Positions 15,755-21,733 of a stretch of 21,733 nucleotides of DNA are shown in pieces. The position numbers were made by a program, and so were the translations under genes. A model generated the notes under the pieces. It saw only the letters and a program-made list of their open reading frames with translations. It did not search any database and was not told where the DNA came from. Every line of letters starts with the position of its first letter. The first letter of the stretch is position 1. Origin of the DNA: JACMLD01 sp038229695 (GTDB lineage: Bacteria > Bacteroidota > Bacteroidia > Chitinophagales > Chitinophagaceae); assembly GCA_038229695.1 (NCBI GenBank), contig JBBROE010000075.1:1-21733 (forward strand), given 5' to 3'.

Positions 15755-16069
15755 ATGGGATTTGATCAATACCACGAACCTGCCGGCGAACTGAGCCAGG
15801 CTGTAAGAACCTTTGCCCGGATGATTGCGTCTGTCACTGAAGAAGCCGAAGCTATCGGATGGTACGAGCAACGTATCTCGGTAGAAAAAGACAAGGATGC
15901 CAAAGCCATTATGCAGAACGCACAGAAGGAAGAATTCAAGCATTTCGCGATGGACCTGGAATTCCTGTTTCGGCAAAAGGCAAACTGGAAAAAGATTGCG
16001 CAGGGTATTCTTTTCAAGTCCGGCGACATTACCGAGAACGCAGAGAAGGCGGAGAAGGCAGCCGACTAA
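15755..16069 (+). CDS. EncFtn-type ferritin-like protein
   Basis: 104 residues, two long helices. It matches encapsulated ferritin (EncFtn), which forms an annular decamer with ferroxidase centres at subunit interfaces. Using the Rhodospirillum rubrum protein as guide (offset -2), Glu29, Glu30, Glu32, Trp36, Tyr37, Glu60 and His63 correspond to its metal-entry and ferroxidase residues, and all are present (TEEAEAIGWYEQR; QKEEFKHF). The opening YHEPAGELS is also typical. Canonical members carry a C-terminal peptide that docks into an encapsulin shell; here the tail GDITENAEKAEKAAD is charged and I see no such motif, nor an encapsulin gene in the window. No clear promoter in the 71-base gap, so it is probably cotranscribed with the VIT-type gene. 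Confidence 0.85.
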   Translation: MGFDQYHEPAGELSQAVRTFARMIASVTEEAEAIGWYEQRISVEKDKDAKAIMQNAQKEEFKHFAMDLEFLFRQKANWKKIAQGILFKSGDITENAEKAEKAAD

Positions 16070-16115
16070 CACTACCTGGCGGATCTGCCGGGCAAACGCT
16101 TTCCGGGGTTAGCCA

Positions 16116-16925
16116 TTATCCATCATCGCTTGTTCGCAATGACTGGGTAGTGCTGTGCCATGCCACGCGCCGGCCAATAATTATTTTGAACACAAACTTG
16201 TCGGTGGAGGACGTCACGCCAAAACCCGCTCCCACATTCAATTCCCACTGCGGATTGTTGAGCATATCGTAAGACAGGAAAAGGGCATCATTCTGCGCTG
16301 CAAATCCATAAAGGCTGTTGATATAACCGATGTTTCCGTAATATTCGATGCCCAGCGCCGCCGTGGAAATCACGGTATAGCTGACCTTTATATTAGGCTC
16401 GAAGGCCGGTGTTGGTTTTTCGTATTTACTCACCAGTGATACGCCAAAGGTTGGATTAAAGGAAGCGTACAACCGCTTCCATTGCCTGTCGATAATCGGC
16501 CGGATTTCGAGGCTCCATGTACTGGTCGCGAAGTCGGGCTTCTGGTATCCGAATTCAGTGGACAAACTCAGGCCAAACGGCAGTTTCCAGGATGGCGGAG
16601 CCATAATGCGCGGCCGGAGGTGACTGCCTACTACCTGGTATCCATGACCGGGAATGTAGGCGGTGAAAAGGTAAACCCCAATTTCAAAAATCGGGCTGAG
16701 GCCTGTGGTAATCTCAAGCGTTTCATGGATAGCGTGGTGACTGGGCAGTACGCCATTCTCCGACACCTTGATTCCGTTTAAGGTGTAATTGCTGTGCAGC
16801 TCGAACATTGTAGAACGCGCAGCTTGGGTCTGCGAGCCGTATACCTGTATTTCATAATTATCCTGGGCCGGCGAGGTCAGCGAAAAGAGGTAACACAGTG
16901 TTGAGAAAATAATTTGCTTTCCCAT
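16116..16925 (-). CDS. Putative outer-membrane beta-barrel protein
   Basis: 269 residues starting at ATG 16925 (MGKQIIFSTLCYLFSLTSPAQ), chosen because it gives a signal peptide; the frame is open further upstream, to 17021, but that extension is not protein-like. The mature part has many short alternating strands ending in aromatic residues (FGLSLSTEFGYQ, FNPTFGVSLVSKY, ALGIEYYGNIGYI, VGAGFGVTSS), as in small barrel or porin-like proteins of the phenol-degradation MetA type. I cannot assign a function. It converges on the EncFtn gene with 46 bases between stops and is divergent from the small membrane protein gene. Confidence 0.7.
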   Translation of the reverse strand: MGKQIIFSTLCYLFSLTSPAQDNYEIQVYGSQTQAARSTMFELHSNYTLNGIKVSENGVLPSHHAIHETLEITTGLSPIFEIGVYLFTAYIPGHGYQVVGSHLRPRIMAPPSWKLPFGLSLSTEFGYQKPDFATSTWSLEIRPIIDRQWKRLYASFNPTFGVSLVSKYEKPTPAFEPNIKVSYTVISTAALGIEYYGNIGYINSLYGFAAQNDALFLSYDMLNNPQWELNVGAGFGVTSSTDKFVFKIIIGRRVAWHSTTQSLRTSDDG

Positions 16926-17022
16926 AATGAGATGAATCCTTACGGTATGAACTATAATGCCGGAATCCCTATATCTGCCGGCAGTTTCGAATGGGCCAGC
17001 GCCCGTCACCCTGGGCAGCAAA

Positions 17023-17038
17023 AGACAAATAATTGTCT
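17023..17038. repeat. Inverted repeat in a divergent intergenic region
   Basis: AGACAA, ATAA, TTGTCT: a perfect 6-bp inverted repeat with a 4-base spacer. It is located between the barrel-like gene (leftward) and the small membrane protein gene (rightward). It could be an operator half-site pair; no regulator is identified. Confidence 0.3.
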
Positions 17039-17081
17039 GCTAAACAACTTAACTTTTCTCGACGGTAAAACCGGAGCTTAA

Positions 17082-17109
17082 CCTGCGGCAGTACGCTGCC
17101 GTTAGCAGG
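17082..17109. repeat. Strong two-part hairpin in the divergent intergenic region
   Basis: The outer stem CCTGC (17082-17086) / GCAGG (17105-17109) encloses the inner stem GGCAG (17087-17091) / CTGCC (17096-17100) with a TACG loop and a 4-base bulge (17101-17104). No T run follows on either strand, so it is not a standard terminator. It could be an operator, an RNA structure in a long leader, or a small-RNA element. Confidence 0.35.
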
Positions 17110-17195
17110 CAGGGCATTAAAATTCGCGGCTATTATGGCACAGTTTTGTTATAGGATTGGAAGGTATTACTATTATTTACATTAACAATTAAGTC

Positions 17196-17336
17196 ATGGG
17201 AAATCTTTTGTATGTAGTCGCTGTGATTCTCGTCATCGCCTGGGCAGTCGGTTTTTTTGCATTCCACGCCGGGGGCATCATCCACATTCTGCTGGTGATT
17301 GCCATTATCGCGTTCCTTATTAAACTTATCAGGTAA
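17196..17336 (+). CDS. Small lmo0937-family membrane protein
   Basis: 46 residues: MGNLLYVVAVILVIAWAVGF, then FAFHAGGIIHILLVIAIIAF and LIKLIR. Two hydrophobic helices (about 3-21 and 28-45) separated by an FHAGG turn, as in the lmo0937/DUF5670 family of small membrane proteins often found in Bacteroidota. The function is unknown; some relatives are linked to stress conditions. The stop is TAA at 17334-17336. The upstream 270 bases hold the hairpins at 17023-17038 and 17082-17109 but no perfect promoter consensus. Confidence 0.85.
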   Translation: MGNLLYVVAVILVIAWAVGFFAFHAGGIIHILLVIAIIAFLIKLIR

Positions 17337-17453
17337 CCATGGGCGATATGGTTAAGGCTGGATATTTGCCGCTTGAAACGAGGCGATAATTCCTTCCCTG
17401 AATTTTTTGTAGAAAAATATGCTCAGGTGTTTGCCTGCCTGTGCAATTGGAAT

Positions 17454-19592
17454 TTATGCACGCCGGGCATTTTCCAGGTGGTAGAATATTTTATGGTGGA
17501 GGTCTTCCGGGCGGAACGGCTTGGGGATGAAATCTATAAAACCTTTTGCGAGGAGATCGGCCAGCATATTGTCGTATGCGGCTGCGGTAAATGCCAGGAT
17601 CGGTATTTCGGGATTGATTCGTTTGATTGCTTTCAGTGCGGCGGCACCATCCATCTCAGGCATTTCCAGATCGAGGAGTATGAGGTCAAACTCACCCTTG
17701 CGGAAAGCCTCCACGGCCAGTTTCCCATTCACCGCTTCTGTCACCTGTATCCCCCATTTATGCAAGAATCGCCTGGCTATTGACATGTTTACCGGGTTGT
17801 CCTCCGCCAGCAGGATGCGGATGCCCTCCAGCTTCTGGAGATCTTTGCCCTTATCCTCGTTGATGTACATTTTGTGCTGCTGGTTGATCCGCCATTCCGT
17901 GGTAAACTGGAACACGCTTCCTTTTCCGGGGGTACTTTCTACGGCCAGCTCGCTGTTGAACATTTGAACCAGTTCCCTGCTTATGGAAAGCCCGAGACCC
18001 GTACCGCCATAATTACGGGTGGTATCTACATCGGCCTGTGTAAAGCTCGCAAATATCTCCTTCTGCTTTTCCCGCGGGATACCGATACCGGTATCCACCA
18101 CCATAAACTGGATGGTGATCTTGGTGCTGGAAGCAAAAATCCTTTTTACAATCAGGCAGATGCTGCCTTCCCGGGTAAATTTAATGGCATTGGAAAGCAG
18201 GTTAGACAATACCTGGTTGACCCTTGTCTGGTCGGTGATTACCTCTATATCCAGTTCACCGTCGATTTCAGTATAAAAGTATAGGCCCTTTGCTGAAACC
18301 TGGGGCGCAAACTGGGCAGCGATGCGCTCCGACAAATGCTTCACATTTACCGGGGCTTCCTCCAACTGCAGTTTTCCCGCCTCGATTTTATTATAGTCAA
18401 GGATGTCATTGATGAGGAGCATCATATGTTCTGAAGAAAATTTCAACACATCCAGCTGGGGCTTCTGATCATCCAGGTAGTCTTCCTGTAACAGCAGGTT
18501 GGATGCCCCGATAATTCCGTTTAGCGGGGTCCTCAGTTCATGGCTCATATTAGACAGGAAGCGGGATTTGATCTTGGATGCTTCCTCTGCTTTCTGTTTG
18601 GCCTTCATCAACGCAAACTCAGTACTCTTTACCTCGGAGATATCCAGGATGCTCACCTTGGTGTACCGCGTATCTTTATACGAGAACGGTACCACGCTTA
18701 CAAAGCCATAAATCTTTTTTCCCTTTTTGGTGATAAAGGTGAGCTCGCCCTGCCAGTTGCCATCGGCTTCCATAGCAGCCTGGGCTATGGCACTGAAATG
18801 TTTTACGTGCTCTTCGCTAAACCATTTGCTGACATGTGTATTTTCAATTTCCGTCACCCCGGCCGCCTCAAACATTTCCAGCGCGCGCTGGTTGCAATTC
18901 GCGATTATCTCAGATTCATTATAGATGATGAATACGCCGTCCAGTGATGTATTGAAGATGGTATCGCCGAATTTTTTTTCCTGCAGGATCGTCACTTCGT
19001 TTTCTTTATTTAGCCGTAACGTAACATATGAGAAAAAGATCGCTGCCGCCAGGGATACAAAAAGATTGCTGTTGTACAACGTCGCGTACATGGTCTCCTT
19101 TATAATCTGAATGTCGTTCGTCTGTGGGTTTCCGAGGATACAAACCAGCAGGGACACCAGCGTAATACCGCAAACCACCAGCAGCTCCCGGAAATTTTTC
19201 CTGATGCTCACCACCGAAGTGAGGGCAATAAAATAAGGAAAGTACAAAAGGTAGCCGCCTGCGCGAAGACCTTCCACGTGGCTGATAATAATAAGGTAAA
19301 GGTTGATATTGATCACCGAAAGAATTCTGCCGGCTTCCAGCCTGCGTATATAATTAAAGTAGTAGGCCAGCAGGAAAAGATAGGCCGAAGTAACATTGAT
19401 TAACCCGCTGATATAGAGCTTGTGGTATAAATAGATAGCGACCGAAAAACTGTTGACAAGAAGCGCCAGGATGATGAACTGGTTGAAGCGGACAACCTTC
19501 TTTTCCTGTTCCCTGCTGATACCGGCATTTACGCCGGTATAAATAATATCCTGATAAATTGACCAGGAAATATGTAATAATTTTTGCTTCAT
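17454..19592 (-). CDS. Hybrid histidine kinase (6TM-PAS-HisKA-HATPase-REC)
   Basis: 712 residues. About six membrane helices between residues 36 and 192, with no large extracytoplasmic sensor domain. A PAS domain spans about 205-320 (NTSLDGVFIIYNESEIIANC), followed by a short coiled coil (about 322-345). HisKA is about 343-408 with phospho-accepting His351 in SNMSHELRTPLNG. The HATPase domain (about 455-567) has the N box around Asn468, DTGIGIP (500-506) and GGTGLGLSIS. The C-terminal receiver (591-705) has Asp641 in LLDLEMPEMDG and Lys691. All catalytic residues are intact. A C-terminal receiver implies that phosphate leaves through an Hpt protein; such a gene starts 79 bases away on the opposite strand, next to a LytTR regulator. 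The signal sensed is unknown. Confidence 0.95.
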   Translation of the reverse strand: MKQKLLHISWSIYQDIIYTGVNAGISREQEKKVVRFNQFIILALLVNSFSVAIYLYHKLYISGLINVTSAYLFLLAYYFNYIRRLEAGRILSVININLYLIIISHVEGLRAGGYLLYFPYFIALTSVVSIRKNFRELLVVCGITLVSLLVCILGNPQTNDIQIIKETMYATLYNSNLFVSLAAAIFFSYVTLRLNKENEVTILQEKKFGDTIFNTSLDGVFIIYNESEIIANCNQRALEMFEAAGVTEIENTHVSKWFSEEHVKHFSAIAQAAMEADGNWQGELTFITKKGKKIYGFVSVVPFSYKDTRYTKVSILDISEVKSTEFALMKAKQKAEEASKIKSRFLSNMSHELRTPLNGIIGASNLLLQEDYLDDQKPQLDVLKFSSEHMMLLINDILDYNKIEAGKLQLEEAPVNVKHLSERIAAQFAPQVSAKGLYFYTEIDGELDIEVITDQTRVNQVLSNLLSNAIKFTREGSICLIVKRIFASSTKITIQFMVVDTGIGIPREKQKEIFASFTQADVDTTRNYGGTGLGLSISRELVQMFNSELAVESTPGKGSVFQFTTEWRINQQHKMYINEDKGKDLQKLEGIRILLAEDNPVNMSIARRFLHKWGIQVTEAVNGKLAVEAFRKGEFDLILLDLEMPEMDGAAALKAIKRINPEIPILAFTAAAYDNMLADLLAKGFIDFIPKPFRPEDLHHKIFYHLENARRA

Positions 19593-19671
19593 AGAGTTAT
19601 TAGAAGGGGATTTCCGGATGTTTGGCGACGAATTACGGTTCCATAACGAAAAAAATGCTTAACTATTTTCT

Positions 19672-20070
19672 ATGAAACACGAATCTTTGCCCGCAGCATT
19701 CATTTTTACTCATAAAATGGATACGGCTACCTTAAACGGGCTGTACGACGGGGATTTCCCTTACGTGGAAGAGATTTTCGCTTCTACCCTCCGGCACCTG
19801 GATAGTGACCTAGATGCTATAGAAGCCGCCTTTGCAGGGGGTATGATGGAAGACCTGCGCAAGGCTGTCCACAAAGTAAAGCCGACTTTCGGTTATACCG
19901 GGCTGTTAGCCGTCCAGGCAGCCTGCCAGCGATTTGAAACGAGTTGCCAGTCGGCCGCCTCATTTGATATCCTTAAATCAGAATACCAGCACCTCAAACA
20001 TACATTGCTTGATGCGCGGGATATCATCCAGACGGAATATTACCGCCTGAAATCCTATAATGCCCAATAA
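19672..20070 (+). CDS. Hpt (histidine phosphotransfer) protein
   Basis: 132 residues, all helical. The phosphotransfer motif is AVHKVKPTFGYTGL with His67 as the phosphorylated residue, Lys70, and a following glycine in the usual place. It lacks kinase, receiver or output domains, so it should act as a free shuttle between the receiver of the divergent hybrid kinase and another receiver. The LytTR regulator gene starts 2 bases after its stop, so the two are translated from one transcript and are likely partners. The start at 19672 is the first ATG; Met16 is an alternative that begins the domain proper. Confidence 0.88.
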   Translation: MKHESLPAAFIFTHKMDTATLNGLYDGDFPYVEEIFASTLRHLDSDLDAIEAAFAGGMMEDLRKAVHKVKPTFGYTGLLAVQAACQRFETSCQSAASFDILKSEYQHLKHTLLDARDIIQTEYYRLKSYNAQ

Positions 20071-20072
20071 CT

Positions 20073-20771
20073 ATGAACCTATCCTGTATTATTGTTGAAG
20101 ACCTGCAGGTTGCTGCAGACTATCTTACCCGTTGCTGTGAAAAATCCGGGGAACTGACCGTAAAAGGTCATTTCGTAAACGTGCCGGACGCCCTTACCTT
20201 TCTCAATGAAAATGTAGTGGATTTAATTTTCCTCGACGTGGAAATGCCCGGCGCCACCGGCTTTGATTTACTGGACCAAATTGCATATTCTCCAAAAGTG
20301 ATCCTGACTACCTCTAAACCGGAGTATGCATTTGACGCTTTTGAATACAATGTTACGGACTTCCTCAAGAAACCGTTTACCTACCAGCGTTTCCAGGATG
20401 CCCTTAAAAAGATTCCCCCGGTAATAGCAGAAGCGGAGAACACCATTACCGACACGGACCTGGATCACATCTTCATCAAAGCGGACGGCAAACTGATTCG
20501 CCTGAACAACGAAGATATTCTGTATATTGAAAGTATGGGCGATTATGTAAAGTTCGTGACCGGTGAAAAAAAATACATCACGCACAATACCATCAAAAAC
20601 CTGGAAGATAAAATCAGCCGATCAAGTTTTATGAAAGTGCACCGGTCTTATATTATCAACATTGATAAAATCAGCAATATCCGGGAAAACGGACTCTTCA
20701 TCAGCGGCAAGGAAATACCGGTGAGCAAGTCGCACAAACAGGAAGTCTTGAAGAGACTTAACATCATTTAA
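20073..20771 (+). CDS. LytTR-family response regulator
   Basis: 232 residues. Receiver domain about 3-118 with phospho-acceptor Asp55 (IFLDVEMPG), acidic pair Glu9/Asp10 and Lys in FLKKPF. LytTR DNA-binding domain about 135-232, with IFIKADGKLIRLNNEDI, YIESMGDYVKF, FMKVHRSYIINI and the C-terminal EIPVSKSHKQEVLKRL. LytTR proteins bind imperfect direct repeats upstream of target genes; I cannot name targets here. It lies 2 bases after the Hpt gene. The stop codon overlaps the end of the oppositely transcribed MBL-fold gene by 8 bases. Confidence 0.94.
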   Translation: MNLSCIIVEDLQVAADYLTRCCEKSGELTVKGHFVNVPDALTFLNENVVDLIFLDVEMPGATGFDLLDQIAYSPKVILTTSKPEYAFDAFEYNVTDFLKKPFTYQRFQDALKKIPPVIAEAENTITDTDLDHIFIKADGKLIRLNNEDILYIESMGDYVKFVTGEKKYITHNTIKNLEDKISRSSFMKVHRSYIINIDKISNIRENGLFISGKEIPVSKSHKQEVLKRLNII

Positions 20772-21733
20772 CGTGAACAGGCGTTTGGCTCAGCCCAAAT
20801 CCAACCACTTCATGCTGAGCCGGCACTTCCACATCGGTGAATCCCTTTTTCAATAACCGCTGACGGAAATCCAGTTGTACGTCATATTCACCGTGGACCA
20901 GGAATAGTTTTTTTACTGCGGTAGAATCCTGGCAGGCCAGGAATTGGCAAAGGTCGTCATAATCTCCATGGGCACTCATGCTCCGTATCGCACCAACCTC
21001 AGCGTGCACCTCATGTTTGATACCATAAATACTCACTTCTTTCGCGCCAGCCAGTAATCTTCCTCCCAGGGAATGCGGCTCACAGTAGCCGGTCAGCAGG
21101 ATGGTATTCCGGCTGTTTTCAATGGCATTGCTGATATGATGCTTCACACGACCGGCATCCGCCATACCACTGGCAGAAATGATCACACAAGGCTTTGTAT
21201 AATAGTTCAACGCTTTCGACTCCTCTACCGATTTGATATACCGCAGGCCTTTAAAATTAAACGGATCCTCGTCGGTTTCCAGCACTTTCTGAATAGTTTT
21301 ATTGAAAAACTCCGGGTAACTTTTGATTACACCAGTAGCCTCCACACTCAGCGGGCTGTCTACAAAATAGTCAACCGGCGGCAGCTTACCCTCCTGTTCC
21401 AGCTGGTTCAGCGAAAACAAGAGTTCCTGGGTTCGGCCAACGCTGAAAGCAGGCATAATAAGTTTGCCCTTTTTCTGCAGGCAGCATTTGTCGATCCATT
21501 CCAGCAGCTGGTCGGGCGTGGTCGAGTTATCCTCATGCAGGCTGTTTCCGTAAGTGGATTCTAATAAAATATAATCCGCCTGTGAAAATACAGCCGGTGA
21601 TTGCAGGATGATATCGCGGTAACGACCCACATCGCCGCTGAAGGAGAGCCGCGTGATTTTTCCTCCTTCGGAAATTTTTAAGTGCACGGCAGCACTTCCG
21701 ATAATATGGCCGGCATCTGTAAACTGCACGGAA
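20764..21733 (-). CDS. MBL-fold / beta-CASP RNA-processing exonuclease-like protein, N-terminus outside window
   Basis: 322 residues of a leftward gene that is open to the window end, so the true start and the N-terminal metal motif (HxHxDH) are beyond 21733. What remains is typical of metallo-beta-lactamase/beta-CASP proteins such as RNase J/CPSF73 relatives: DAGHIIGSAAV, SFSGDVGRY, LESTYGN, the beta-CASP region with PAFSVGRTQELLF, ISASGMADAGRVKHHI and the RMMBL-like C-terminal VGAIRSMSAHGDYDDL with its conserved His. It is predicted to cleave RNA with zinc. Its stop (20764-20766) lies inside the last codons of the LytTR gene on the other strand. Confidence 0.92.
   Translation of the reverse strand, partial: SVQFTDAGHIIGSAAVHLKISEGGKITRLSFSGDVGRYRDIILQSPAVFSQADYILLESTYGNSLHEDNSTTPDQLLEWIDKCCLQKKGKLIMPAFSVGRTQELLFSLNQLEQEGKLPPVDYFVDSPLSVEATGVIKSYPEFFNKTIQKVLETDEDPFNFKGLRYIKSVEESKALNYYTKPCVIISASGMADAGRVKHHISNAIENSRNTILLTGYCEPHSLGGRLLAGAKEVSIYGIKHEVHAEVGAIRSMSAHGDYDDLCQFLACQDSTAVKKLFLVHGEYDVQLDFRQRLLKKGFTDVEVPAQHEVVGFGLSQTPVHVK

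Noticed and set aside
17373..17783. 136-codon rightward open frame after the small membrane protein
   Set aside because: Antisense to the receiver domain of the hybrid kinase.
1..21733. CRISPR arrays, insertion sequences, phage genes, rRNA, riboswitches
   Set aside because: No regularly spaced repeats, transposase or phage-like proteins, rRNA segments or recognisable riboswitch cores were seen on reading.

Overview
The window looks like a piece of a Bacteroidota chromosome, most likely family Chitinophagaceae (inference). Several intergenic regions carry the Bacteroidota promoter signature (TAnnTTTG at -7, sometimes TTTG at -33). The gene content fits as well: a DUF4476 protein, an OMP_b-brl-type barrel receptor, a GH144-type glucanase, a LytTR regulator and a DM13 lipoprotein. 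Ribosome binding sites are weak, as is usual in this phylum.

Layout. 1-3060: the 5' end of a leftward M1-type peptidase diverges from a DUF4476 protein gene followed closely by truA. 3007-5525: a leftward gap-pgk glycolytic pair with its own promoter, an intergenic hairpin and a terminator. 5658-5781: tRNA-Glu(UUC) with a very clean promoter. 5782-8175: a worn region downstream of the tRNA, holding a GH144-like gene translationally coupled to the C-terminal remnant of a GH39-like glycosidase, flanked by stretches without recognisable genes. 8176-10622: an ArsB/NhaD-type transporter and an aldo/keto reductase. 10903-12351: a DM13 lipoprotein, a small membrane-protein gene broken by frameshifts, and a YjdI-CDGSH double iron-sulfur protein. 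12499-15000: an outer-membrane beta-barrel receptor. 15183-16069: a VIT-type membrane transporter followed by an EncFtn-type ferritin-like protein. 16116-17336: an outer-membrane barrel-like protein and a 46-residue membrane protein. 17454-20771: a hybrid histidine kinase diverging from an Hpt protein and a LytTR response regulator. 20764-21733: the 3' part of a beta-CASP metallo-beta-lactamase RNase-like protein.

Two candidate systems stand out. (1) The VIT-type transporter resembles the membrane half of MbfA (the erythrin/VIT iron exporter) but lacks both the N-terminal ferritin domain and the TM2-TM3 metal-binding domain. Next to it is a stand-alone EncFtn that keeps its ferroxidase residues, with no encapsulin in view and no evident encapsulin-targeting tail. 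This suggests a split ferritin-exporter pair. (2) Hybrid kinase, free Hpt protein and LytTR regulator together look like a complete four-step phosphorelay ending in a LytTR output, whereas LytTR regulators usually pair with LytS-type kinases. Both are inferences from sequence and position only.
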